The position numbers and the translations under genes were made by a program. From assembly GCA_964531715.1 (NCBI GenBank), contig CAZHEE010000003.1, positions 62,001 through 126,000 of the forward strand: 64,000 nt of DNA, in the 5' to 3' direction. This document shows positions 51,633-60,228 of the stretch, in pieces (positions within the stretch are counted from its first letter, which is position 1; every line of letters starts with the position of its first letter). Under the pieces are notes generated by a model. That model did no database searches. It was given only the letters and a program-made list of their open reading frames with translations, and was not told the DNA's origin. The DNA comes from UBA1664 sp964531715. GTDB taxonomy: Bacteria > Pseudomonadota > Alphaproteobacteria > Micavibrionales > UBA1664.

Positions 51633-54560
51633 ATGCCCGAATACAATGCCGAGTTTTATAAAGAGACTGTCTTTCTGCCTAAAACCGATTTTCCGATGCG
51701 TGGAAATCTGCCTGAAAAAGAACCTGCCATTCTCGCCAAATGGGCGGATGGCAATATTTACCAACGGATAAGGCAGCATTCGGCTCAAAACCCGCGCTGG
51801 ACTTTGCATGACGGGCCGCCCTATGCGAATGGACATATCCATATCGGTCATGCGGTCAATAAAGTCCTCAAAGATGTTGTCAATAAATCAAAGCAAATGC
51901 AGGGCTATAACGCCGATTATGTGCCTGGGTGGGATTGCCACGGTCTGCCCATCGAATGGAAAATTGAGGAGCAATACCGCAATAAAGGGCAAGATAAAGA
52001 CGCAATAGATACCGTCACTTTCCGTAAAGAATGCCGCGATTTTGCCCAAAAATGGGTTGATATTCAAGCCGATGAGTTTCAGAGGCTCGGCGTGGTCGGG
52101 AATTGGGATAAGCCCTACCTCACTATGACTTACGATGCCGAAAGCACGATCACATCCGAAATCCATAAATTTGCCATGAATGGCGGGCTGTATCGTGGGG
52201 TGAAAACCGTTATGTGGTCACCTGTTGAGGAAACCGCGCTTGCCGAGGCCGAGGTTGAATATAAAGAGCATAAATCTGTCACAATCTGGGTGCGCTTCCC
52301 CGTTGCAGAGACGAGCATCCCCGAGCTTGAAGGCGCGGATTGCGTGATTTGGACAACAACACCGTGGACTTTGCCTTCAAATCGCGCCATGGCAGTCAAT
52401 AAAGATATCGAATATGGGGTTTATAACGTTAAAATGCCCTCACCCGACCTCGCTAACGGCTCGGCCACCCTCTCCCTTCAGGGAGAGGGAAAGGCGACCG
52501 AAGGAAGCCAAGGTGAGGGAATTGAAAGATTATGCTTAGCCATAAATCTGGCTGAAGATGTCTTCACAAAAGCAAAAATAGAAAATTACGAGCTTATTAA
52601 AACGGTCAAAGGCTCGGATATTGTCGGTACAGTCTGCGACCATCCATTGAAAGACAGCGGCTTCACCCACCGTGTACAGATTTTGGAAGCATCTTACGTG
52701 ACGGATGAGGCGGGAACGGGCATTGTGCATATCGCCGCTGCCCATGGTGAGGAGGATTACGAGCTTGTCATGGTGCATAACGCTTCTGCCGATGACGCGC
52801 ATCAGGTTGAAATCACCGATAATGTCGCCGATGACGGAACGTTCCGTGACCATGTGCCCTTGTTTGGCGGCATGGCGATTATTGATAAGGATGGAAAATT
52901 CTCGGACGGGAATTTCGCCCCTATCAAGGCCATGTATGAGGCGGGCATGCTCCTCGCCAAAGGATCGCAGCGCCATGATTATCCGCATAGCTGGCGGTCA
53001 AAGGCACCGATTATGTATCGCGCCATTCCGCAATGGTTTATCTCCATGCGGCATAACGGTCTACGTGATGTTGCTTTGCAGGCGATTAAGGACACAAACT
53101 GGGTACCGTCAAAGGGTGAGAATCGTATCCGTGCGATGATTGAAAACCGCCCTGACTGGAACATCTCCCGCCAACGCGCGTGGGGCGTACCGATTGCGAT
53201 TTTTGTAAATAAACAAAACGATGAAATTCTGCAAGATGAAGCCGTGAATGACCGTATCGCCGCTATTTTTAAGGAAGAAGGCAGTGATGCATGGTGGTCA
53301 CGCCCTGCCGCCGACTTCCTCGGCAGCGACTATAAAGCGGATGACTATGAGCAGATTTTCGATATTGTTGATGTCTGGTTTGAAAGTGGCTCAACACACA
53401 GTTTTGTCCTTGAAAGTGATAATTGGAATTTGGGAAGCCCTGCCGATTTATATCTTGAAGGCTCTGACCAACATCGCGGATGGTTTCATTCCAGCTTGCT
53501 TGAAAGTTCAGGAACACGCGGGCGGGCGCCTTATAAAAGTGTCCTGACCCATGGCTTTACGCTGGATAAAGATGGCGTGAAAATGTCGAAATCTATCGGG
53601 AATATCATTGCGCCGCAGGAAATTATTGACCGCTATGGTGCGGATATCCTCCGCCTTTGGGTGGTTACAACCGATTATGAGGAAGACCACCGCATCGGTG
53701 ATGAAATCCTGAAAGGGACAAGCGATATTTACCGTCGTATCCGTAATACTTTCCGCTTTTTGCTTGGTGCAATGGATGGGCTGAACGTTGCAGAGATGGT
53801 CGACCTTGAAAAAGATTATGATAATTTACCTGAGCTTGAAAAGCTTGTGCTTCATCAACTTTACGAGATGGATGCGAAACTCCGTGCATCCGTTGATGTT
53901 TTCGATTTTGGCGAGATTACAAAAAGCCTTTATGATTTCTGTAATCAGAATTTGAGCGCCTTTTACTTCGATATCCGTAAAGACAGGCTCTATTGCGACC
54001 GTCCTGACTTGTTTGAACGCCGCGCTTGCCGGACCGTCATGGCAAAAATTTTTGAATGCTTAACGGCATGGTTTGCGCCTGTTCTCTCCTTCACATGTGA
54101 GGAAGCATGGGATCTCCGCCCTCAAGGGATTTTTGAAGATGTGGACTCTGTCCACCTGCGTCAGTTTCCGAATATCACATCACAATGGCAGGATAGTGCG
54201 CTTGCGGGAAAATGGTTCGGTGTGCGCGATATTCGTGAGAAAGTCCAACTTGCGATTGAGCCTTATCGTAAAGATAAAATAATCGGTTCCTCTTTAGAGG
54301 CGCATCCTGTGATTACACTTCCTGAAAAAATGGCGGCAGAACTCAATTCTATTGATTGGGCAGAGGTCTGTATCACCTCGCAAGTCACTGTTCAAGCAGG
54401 TGATGAAATTCAGGTGACATTTCAAAAGGCCGAGGGTCAAAAATGCGAGCGATGCTGGAAAATATTGCCCGAGGTTGGCAGCGATAAGGAATTTCCAAAC
54501 CTCACTCTCCGTGATGCCGATGCGGTGAGATGGTATCTTTCTCAAGCCAAAGCGGCTTGA
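51633..54560 (+). CDS. ileS: isoleucyl-tRNA synthetase
   Basis: A class I synthetase of 975 residues. HIGH motif: 'LHDGPPYANGHIHIGHAVNKVLKD'; KMSKS motif: 'DKDGVKMSKSIGN'. The CP1 editing domain lies between ('WTTTPWTLPSNRA'). At the C-terminal zinc finger the first pair 'KCERCWK' is present, but the second CxxC is replaced ('NLTLRDADAV'). Near residues 269-296 a translated repeat ('PSPDLANGSATLSLQGEGK...GSQGEGIE') is inserted in the editing domain. The start is ATG 51633 with AAGGAT before it. Good frame throughout. Confidence 0.95.
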   Translation: MPEYNAEFYKETVFLPKTDFPMRGNLPEKEPAILAKWADGNIYQRIRQHSAQNPRWTLHDGPPYANGHIHIGHAVNKVLKDVVNKSKQMQGYNADYVPGWDCHGLPIEWKIEEQYRNKGQDKDAIDTVTFRKECRDFAQKWVDIQADEFQRLGVVGNWDKPYLTMTYDAESTITSEIHKFAMNGGLYRGVKTVMWSPVEETALAEAEVEYKEHKSVTIWVRFPVAETSIPELEGADCVIWTTTPWTLPSNRAMAVNKDIEYGVYNVKMPSPDLANGSATLSLQGEGKATEGSQGEGIERLCLAINLAEDVFTKAKIENYELIKTVKGSDIVGTVCDHPLKDSGFTHRVQILEASYVTDEAGTGIVHIAAAHGEEDYELVMVHNASADDAHQVEITDNVADDGTFRDHVPLFGGMAIIDKDGKFSDGNFAPIKAMYEAGMLLAKGSQRHDYPHSWRSKAPIMYRAIPQWFISMRHNGLRDVALQAIKDTNWVPSKGENRIRAMIENRPDWNISRQRAWGVPIAIFVNKQNDEILQDEAVNDRIAAIFKEEGSDAWWSRPAADFLGSDYKADDYEQIFDIVDVWFESGSTHSFVLESDNWNLGSPADLYLEGSDQHRGWFHSSLLESSGTRGRAPYKSVLTHGFTLDKDGVKMSKSIGNIIAPQEIIDRYGADILRLWVVTTDYEEDHRIGDEILKGTSDIYRRIRNTFRFLLGAMDGLNVAEMVDLEKDYDNLPELEKLVLHQLYEMDAKLRASVDVFDFGEITKSLYDFCNQNLSAFYFDIRKDRLYCDRPDLFERRACRTVMAKIFECLTAWFAPVLSFTCEEAWDLRPQGIFEDVDSVHLRQFPNITSQWQDSALAGKWFGVRDIREKVQLAIEPYRKDKIIGSSLEAHPVITLPEKMAAELNSIDWAEVCITSQVTVQAGDEIQVTFQKAEGQKCERCWKILPEVGSDKEFPNLTLRDADAVRWYLSQAKAA
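52437..52519 (+). repeat. 83-bp palindromic repeat inserted in ileS
   Basis: It starts CCCTCACCCGACC and ends GGTGAGGG. A perfect inner stem CCCTCTCCCT...AGGGAGAGGG lies at 52469-52490. A different sequence type from the GTCA family. It keeps the ileS frame open. Confidence 0.88.
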
Positions 54561-54568
54561 CTTATATC

Positions 54569-54601
54569 AACTGTCATTCCCCGACTTGTTCGGGGAATCT
54601 T
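54569..54601 (+). repeat. left 33-bp inverted repeat bracketing the GIY-YIG gene
   Basis: Itself a palindrome: ATTCCCCGA-loop-TCGGGGAAT, preceded by CTGTC. It is a perfect inverted match to 54923-54955. It lies 8 nt after the ileS stop and 17 nt before the GIY-YIG start. Confidence 0.93.
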
Positions 54602-54617
54602 TTCAAGATTAAGTGTA

Positions 54618-54911
54618 ATGAGTAAGCAATATTGGGTTTATATGCTCGCAAGCTCAAAAGACGGGGCTATTTATATCGGCGTAACATCCGATTTAATTAA
54701 ACGTATTTATCAACATAAACGCTCAATGACAAAAGGTCATACATCCAAATACCATATTCGACGATTGGTTTATTTTATGGAATTCGGTGATCCAGAACAT
54801 GCTATAAAGCATGAAAAAAGATTGAAAAAATATAATCGGCAGTGGAAGATAAACTAAATTGAAGTTAATAACCCTGAATGGAAAGATTTGTGGGATGAAA
54901 TTACACAGTAA
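54618..54911 (+). pseudogene. small GIY-YIG endonuclease with premature stop
   Basis: The GIY-YIG nuclease motif is clear: 'YWVYMLASSKDGAIYIGVTSDLIKRIYQHKR' (YVYML/YIGVT with the catalytic Tyr, Arg) near residues 5-35, then 'EFGDPEHAIKHEKRLKKYNR' with the Glu. The frame stops at TAA 54855-54857, after 79 residues. The next codons in the same frame continue with the family's normal end (IEVNNPEWKDLWDEI) to a TAA at 54909-54911. A Leu codon TTA changed to TAA would explain it. The nuclease core residues are upstream of the stop, so a shortened protein might still fold. It is bracketed by perfect 33-bp inverted palindromic repeats. Confidence 0.85.
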
Positions 54912-55497
54912 TAATAAAGAAGAAGATTCCCCGAACAAGTCGGGGAATGACAGTTTAGATAATAAACAATCCAAACTCCCGCAATTTATCGGGTTGAGTA
55001 TCATTATAGATATTATTCTCCTCGACCAGATTACAAAATGGTGGATAACGGAACATATTTTGCGTGTTGAAACAGGCGGGGAGCCTCTATCCCTTATGCA
55101 ATGGCTTGTGAACGCGCCAGAACGGCTCGGGTTTGTTTCCGTGTCTGTCATGCCGTCTTTTAATTTAAGTATGGTGTGGAATGAGGGCGTGTCCTTCGGC
55201 ATGCTTCAAAATGCAGGCATATTGCCGCTCGTTATCTTAACACTCGTGATTAGCGGTTTTCTGCTCTATCTCCTCATAAAGTCGCAGTCAATTTTTGAAG
55301 GCGTCAGCTATGGCATTATCCTCGGTGGTGCATTCGGGAATTTAATTGACCGCTTCCGTTTCGGTGCGGTGGCAGACTTTTTTGATGTCTATATCGGCGA
55401 CTATCACTGGCCTGCCTTCAACATTGCCGATGCCGCGATTGTAATCGGTGTCATCTTATTGCTTATTCAGGGTTTATTTTTCGCGGAAAAAGAATAA
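54895..55497 (+). CDS. lspA: lipoprotein signal peptidase (signal peptidase II)
   Basis: A membrane aspartyl protease that removes lipoprotein signal peptides. Four transmembrane helices; catalytic Asp residues in 'FGNLIDRFRFGAVADFFDVYI' and 'FNIADAAIVIGV'; 'MPSFNLSMVWNEGVSFGML' is the family loop. The N-terminus is unusual: from ATG 54895, about 35 polar residues precede helix 1, including 'SPNKSGNDSL', which is the right-hand 33-bp repeat translated. The original start is probably destroyed or displaced; a TTG at 54859 would give a still longer start. It is followed by the DUF3035 lipoprotein gene after 11 nt. Confidence 0.92.
   Translation: MKLHSNNKEEDSPNKSGNDSLDNKQSKLPQFIGLSIIIDIILLDQITKWWITEHILRVETGGEPLSLMQWLVNAPERLGFVSVSVMPSFNLSMVWNEGVSFGMLQNAGILPLVILTLVISGFLLYLLIKSQSIFEGVSYGIILGGAFGNLIDRFRFGAVADFFDVYIGDYHWPAFNIADAAIVIGVILLLIQGLFFAEKE
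54923..54955 (-). repeat. right 33-bp inverted repeat, inside lspA
   Basis: The perfect reverse complement of 54569-54601. It is translated as part of the LspA N-terminal extension. The distance between the outer edges is 387 bp. Confidence 0.93.
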
Positions 55498-55508
55498 GAT
55501 TATAACCC

Positions 55509-56006
55509 ATGAGAAACAAACATTTTTTAATGACGGGTTTATGTGTTTTGGTTTTGACGGCCTGTGGCGGCGGTACAAAAGAAAGGCTCGGCCTGGTCAA
55601 TACCGCGCCTGATGAGTTTAGCGTGGTGACGCGCGCGCCATTATCCGTTCCGCCTGACTTCAACCTGCGCCCGCCGCGCCCGGGGGCTGAGCGTCCGATG
55701 GAAATGAGCACACAACAACAGGCGCGCCAAACAGTTTTCGGCGAAAATCGTAACCTGCCGACAACGGCAAAAAGCGATAATTTTCTGAGTAAAGTCGGCG
55801 CGAATGAGGCGGATGCCAATATTCGTAATGTTGTAGATTCCGAAACAAACATCGATAACCGCACAACGGCGGAGCGTCTGCTTTTTATGACGAATGATGT
55901 GAATCAGGGTCAAGTGATCGACCCTCAAGAAGAAATGCAACGCCTTGAAAATGAAGGGGTCTTGCGCCAATCGGTTGAGAGTAACGGCACAAATGCCGCA
56001 GAATAA
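55509..56006 (+). CDS. DUF3035 lipoprotein
   Basis: A 165-residue lipoprotein. A signal peptide with lipobox 'LVLTAC' puts the acylated Cys near residue 19. The mature part 'LGLVNTAPDEFSVVTRAPLSVPPDFNLRPPRPG' is the DUF3035 signature, found next to lspA and M16 protease genes in alphaproteobacteria. It may work at the outer membrane with assembly factors, though the role is not established. The order lspA-DUF3035-M16-M16 here is the usual one, making it one operon. Confidence 0.88.
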   Translation: MRNKHFLMTGLCVLVLTACGGGTKERLGLVNTAPDEFSVVTRAPLSVPPDFNLRPPRPGAERPMEMSTQQQARQTVFGENRNLPTTAKSDNFLSKVGANEADANIRNVVDSETNIDNRTTAERLLFMTNDVNQGQVIDPQEEMQRLENEGVLRQSVESNGTNAAE

Positions 56007-56025
56007 AGACAGACTCTAGTTATTC

Positions 56026-57390
56026 ATGAGACACTATTTAAACCGCATTTTATTGACAGGATTATTAATGCTGCAAACCATGACTGCCGCCAATGCGGTT
56101 GAAACAATTTATAACGCAAAAACAATCACATTACCCAATGCAATGCAGATTGTAGTGGTTGAAAACCAGCGCACGCCCGCCGTCACTCATATGATTTGGT
56201 ATAAAATCGGCGGGGCGGATGAGGTTGCAGGCGAGAGCGGCCTTGCCCATTACCTTGAACATTTGATGTTTAAGGGGAGCGAGCTTGTCCCCGATGGTGA
56301 TTTTTCCAAAAAGGTCAAAAGCTGGGGCGGGAATGATAATGCATTTACCAGCTGGGACTTTACCGCTTATTTCCAAACTGTGCCAAAAGACAAGCTTGAA
56401 AAAGTGATGTTAATGGAGGCTGACCGTATGCGAAATTTAAGCTTTACTGATGCAGAAGCCCTGACCGAACGTGATGTTGTGATACAGGAGCGGCGGCAGC
56501 GTACGGATTCAAACCCTGCCGCGCAATTAAGTGAAGCCATGCGTGCCGCGCTATTTGTCAATCATCCGTACGCCCGCCCGATCATCGGATGGGATCAGGA
56601 ATTGCAGAAATTGACCCCGGAGGCCGCGCGCGCATTTTATAACCGCTATTACGGGCCGAAAAATGCCGTTTTAATTGTGAGCGGAGATGTTGAGGCAAGG
56701 CAGGTTTTTGAAATGGCCGGCAATATCTACGGCACAATCGAAAATAAAGATATTTTAACCCGTCCTGAGTGGCCGGATGTTCCTGCGCTTTACGGTCAAA
56801 CAACCGTGACCCATTCCCACCCGAGCATAATGCAACCTGTCTGGCGGAAGCTTTACCGCACAATCGGTATGAGTGATGATTACAAGGCGACACTCGCCCT
56901 TGCACTTGCCGATGAAATTATCGGCGATAACACAGGGCGGCTTTATCAGGCGTTAGTGACCGAGCAGAAAATTGCGAGCGCGACCAGTTTTACCTATAAC
57001 GGTATTGCGATTGATGACGGTACAGTATCCATTGGCGTGACACCGATGGAAGGGGTGAGTCTTCAAGAACTGGATGATGCAGTAAACGAGGTTTTAAAAG
57101 ATATTGCCCAAAACGGTTTGACGGAGGAGGAAGTGATAAATGCAATTAATCGCCTGCAAGATCAATCGGTTTATGAACGTGACAGTTTGACTGGCCCTGC
57201 CATGATGATTGGCTATCAACTGGCGGCAGGTATTCCGCTTGAAAAAATTGAAAGCTGGCCACGTGATTTAGAAAGTATAAGTGCCGCCGATATTCAACAG
57301 GTTGTAAAAGATTATTTGCTTCCTTCATCTGACGAATACCACGCGATTGTCGGGCATTTACTGCCTGAACCGCAAACCCAAGGGGAGTAA
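56026..57390 (+). CDS. M16-family zinc metalloprotease (active)
   Basis: A 454-residue exported protease. After a signal peptide ('RILLTGLLMLQTMTAANA') the M16 motif 'GLAHYLEHLMFKGS' gives HxxEH, with the third ligand Glu about 75 residues on ('ALTERDVVIQERRQRTDSNP'). The second, non-catalytic half follows. It is likely periplasmic and pairs with the inactive partner encoded 3 nt downstream, as in PqqL/two-subunit M16 enzymes. Confidence 0.92.
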   Translation: MRHYLNRILLTGLLMLQTMTAANAVETIYNAKTITLPNAMQIVVVENQRTPAVTHMIWYKIGGADEVAGESGLAHYLEHLMFKGSELVPDGDFSKKVKSWGGNDNAFTSWDFTAYFQTVPKDKLEKVMLMEADRMRNLSFTDAEALTERDVVIQERRQRTDSNPAAQLSEAMRAALFVNHPYARPIIGWDQELQKLTPEAARAFYNRYYGPKNAVLIVSGDVEARQVFEMAGNIYGTIENKDILTRPEWPDVPALYGQTTVTHSHPSIMQPVWRKLYRTIGMSDDYKATLALALADEIIGDNTGRLYQALVTEQKIASATSFTYNGIAIDDGTVSIGVTPMEGVSLQELDDAVNEVLKDIAQNGLTEEEVINAINRLQDQSVYERDSLTGPAMMIGYQLAAGIPLEKIESWPRDLESISAADIQQVVKDYLLPSSDEYHAIVGHLLPEPQTQGE

Positions 57391-57393
57391 GCG

Positions 57394-58770
57394 ATGACCT
57401 GCCCTCTCCCGATAAAAACTTTATTGATAGCGATAGGATTGATATTTATGACCGCTGTAACCGCACAGGCCAATGACGATAATCGTATTTTAAATATTGA
57501 AGATACGGGGCAAGGCTTTTGGCATGTTGAGGATAACAGCCTGCCGATTATCACCATTCATTTTGCCTTTAAGGGTGCCGGCTCTGTCAATGACCCTGAA
57601 GGCAAGACCGGGCTTGTCCAACTTTTGAGCAACACGTTGGATGAAGGGGCAGGCAGCCGTAATGCAAAAGACTTTCAGGATGCGCTTCAAAACCACGCAA
57701 TTGAATTGTCATTTTCTTCAGGTCGTGACCATTTTACAGGCAAGATGAAAACGCTCAAACGCCATGCACCGCTTGCTTTTGAGTTATTGCGTGATGCGCT
57801 GACATCCCCTAAATTTGAGCAGGAGGCCATTGACCGTATGCGTGCCGCCAATATTATGCGCATAAAATCGGCACAGGCGAAGGTGAATTGGCAGGCGGCA
57901 CGGTTGATGAACCATGTGCTGTTTGACGGGCATCCCTATCAGGATAATAGCGGCGGCACAATTTCAGGGTTGGAGACCGTTACCCCCGATGATTTAAAAG
58001 CTTTTAAAGACAGCTATTTTACCCGTGACCGCTTGATTATCGCCACGGCGGGAAATGTGACCAAGGCTGAAATGAGCGAAACGATTGACAGTATTTTCGG
58101 TAATCTACCGGAAAGCGGCGCGGATTTGACAAAGCTTGAGCCTGTTGATTTCAAACCGATTATCGAACGCGCAGCATTTGAAAGTGACAGCCCGCAAACC
58201 TCTGTTCAAATGATCTGGCCGGCGATTGAGAAAAAAGACCCGGATTATTTCGCCTATCGCGTGATGAATCAGATTTTGGGCGGAGGCGGTTTTTCATCTT
58301 ACTTGATGGAGGAAGTGCGCGAGAAGCAAGGTTTAACTTACGGTATTTACTCCAGCCCCGTTTTCATGGGTGCGGCAAATTACATTGTGATTGGCAGTGC
58401 GACCACGCCTGACAATATTCAACCTATGAAAGATTCTGTCGCGGCGATTATTGATAATATGAAGATAAGTACGGTTGAGCAATATCGTTTGGATGAGGCG
58501 AAAAGCTTCCTGATTGGCTCTCTTCCGTTACGTTTTTCAACGACTTTAAGTCTGTCAGGCGCGGCACTTCGCATGCAACTGGACGGGCGGTCGATTACCG
58601 CACTGGATGACTGGGCAGGTAATATTGAAAAAGTCACTTTGGAAGATGTTCAGCGCGTTGCACAAAGAGTGTTCATTACAACAGAGCCAATGACAATCGT
58701 CATAGCAGGAGCGATTCCTGAGGGCGCAGATTATCGGATTTTCGAGACATTGCCTGGGGTTGTTGAATAA
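57394..58770 (+). CDS. M16-like protein lacking the zinc motif
   Basis: A 458-residue partner of the preceding protease. It has a signal peptide ('KTLLIAIGLIFMTAVTAQA'). The site of HxxEH reads 'GLVQLLSNTLDEGAGSRNA', so the metal ligands are gone. Conserved late features ('VMNQILGGGGFSSYLMEEVREKQGLTYGIYS') are kept, including the R/Y used for substrate binding. It probably forms the regulatory half of a heterodimeric peptidase. The stop overlaps the pgi start by 1 nt. Confidence 0.9.
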   Translation: MTCPLPIKTLLIAIGLIFMTAVTAQANDDNRILNIEDTGQGFWHVEDNSLPIITIHFAFKGAGSVNDPEGKTGLVQLLSNTLDEGAGSRNAKDFQDALQNHAIELSFSSGRDHFTGKMKTLKRHAPLAFELLRDALTSPKFEQEAIDRMRAANIMRIKSAQAKVNWQAARLMNHVLFDGHPYQDNSGGTISGLETVTPDDLKAFKDSYFTRDRLIIATAGNVTKAEMSETIDSIFGNLPESGADLTKLEPVDFKPIIERAAFESDSPQTSVQMIWPAIEKKDPDYFAYRVMNQILGGGGFSSYLMEEVREKQGLTYGIYSSPVFMGAANYIVIGSATTPDNIQPMKDSVAAIIDNMKISTVEQYRLDEAKSFLIGSLPLRFSTTLSLSGAALRMQLDGRSITALDDWAGNIEKVTLEDVQRVAQRVFITTEPMTIVIAGAIPEGADYRIFETLPGVVE

Positions 58771-60182
58771 TGGGAAACCCTGTTCAAACATCCGTCTGGC
58801 AGGCCCTTCAAAATCAAGCAGGGCAAACAGGCGAAAGTTATATTGGTTTAATGAAAGCCGACAAAACTGGCGTCAGTATAGATTTCTCTCGTTCCTTCAT
58901 GCCCCAAAATATTTGGCAAACTTTAATTGCGCTTGCAAGACAGCAGGAAGTCGAAAAATGGCGCGACAAAATGGTTGCGGGCGAGGCGATTAATCATACT
59001 GAAAACCGCGCGGTCGGGCATATGCGGTTGCGTGCTGACAAAGATGAGGAGGTGCTTTCTATTCTGAATAATATGCGCAGCTTTGTTGAAAAAACGCACG
59101 CCGAAAATGATTTTACAGATGTTGTTCATATCGGTATTGGCGGCTCGGACTTAGGGCCTCGGCTTATCTGCGATGCTTTGAGCCACCTGCCGCCAAAGCT
59201 GAAAACCCATTTTGTGGCCAATGTTGATGCGGCCGACATTGCGCTGACCTTGCGCTCTCTTAATCCTGATACAACGCTTTTTATCATTGCGTCAAAAACA
59301 TTTACAACACAGGAAACCATGATGAATGCGGCCTATGCCAAGGCTTGGTTGGGTGATCGGTCAATCGCACAGCATATGATCGCGCTCAGTACCAATCGTG
59401 ACGCTGTAGAAGCATTTGGCATTGACCCTGATAATATGTTCCCGTTTTGGGATTGGGTCGGCGGGCGGTTCTCTGTTTGGTCAGCGATAGGTATGCCGAT
59501 TGCACTATCATATGGCTTTGATATATTTGAGGAATTTCTCTCTGGTGCACGCGATATGGATGAGCATTTTATGCAAGCACCGCTTGCGCAAAATCTGCCT
59601 ATTCTCCTCGCCCTATACGGTATTTGGAATCGCAATTTTATGCATCGGAACGCTTTGGCCGTTCTCCCTTACGCTCAAAATTTGGCCTTGCTCCCGAATT
59701 TCTTGCAACAGCTTGATATGGAATCAAACGGTAAATCTGTTGATAGGGATGGGCATTTCATCACCGACTACGCAACAGGTCCGATTATTTTTGGTCAGGC
59801 CGGCACGAATGGGCAGCATGCCTTCCATCAATGGCTTCATCAAGGAGCCGAGATTGTCCCATGCGAGTTTATTACTTTTGACACTTCGCCTTTTGATGAA
59901 TCCCATCATCAGGTCTTGAATGCACATGCAACCGCACAGGCCGATGCCTTCGCCAATGGTGATAATAATCAGGCCGAACCGCATAAGCATTATGCAGGTG
60001 GTCGTCCCTCCATTACAGTTACACTCAAAGATTTAAGCCCAGCCTTAATCGGTGCGCTCATCGCACTGTATGAGCATAAAATCCTTGTTCAAGGGGTAGT
60101 ATGGAACATCAATAGCTTCGACCAATTCGGGGTTGAGCTTGGCAAGAAACTTGCCTCAAAAATATTAACCCAATCCCAATAA
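58770..60182 (+). CDS. pgi: glucose-6-phosphate isomerase (short form)
   Basis: It interconverts glucose-6-P and fructose-6-P. 'VVHIGIGGSDLGPRLICDAL', 'ASKTFTTQETMMNA', 'FWDWVGGRFSVWSAIGMPIALS', 'GPIIFGQAGTNGQHAFHQWLHQG' with the catalytic Glu/His area, and 'FDQFGVELGKKLASKI' with the Lys are present. The 470 residues are about 80 shorter than in E. coli: an internal loop after 'AQADAFANGD' and the C-terminal tail are cut. Translationally linked to the M16 genes. Confidence 0.92.
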   Translation: MGNPVQTSVWQALQNQAGQTGESYIGLMKADKTGVSIDFSRSFMPQNIWQTLIALARQQEVEKWRDKMVAGEAINHTENRAVGHMRLRADKDEEVLSILNNMRSFVEKTHAENDFTDVVHIGIGGSDLGPRLICDALSHLPPKLKTHFVANVDAADIALTLRSLNPDTTLFIIASKTFTTQETMMNAAYAKAWLGDRSIAQHMIALSTNRDAVEAFGIDPDNMFPFWDWVGGRFSVWSAIGMPIALSYGFDIFEEFLSGARDMDEHFMQAPLAQNLPILLALYGIWNRNFMHRNALAVLPYAQNLALLPNFLQQLDMESNGKSVDRDGHFITDYATGPIIFGQAGTNGQHAFHQWLHQGAEIVPCEFITFDTSPFDESHHQVLNAHATAQADAFANGDNNQAEPHKHYAGGRPSITVTLKDLSPALIGALIALYEHKILVQGVVWNINSFDQFGVELGKKLASKILTQSQ

Positions 60183-60228
60183 ATTTCCTGTATTATCAAT
60201 CAATAAATAACGGGGAATAACAAATTTA

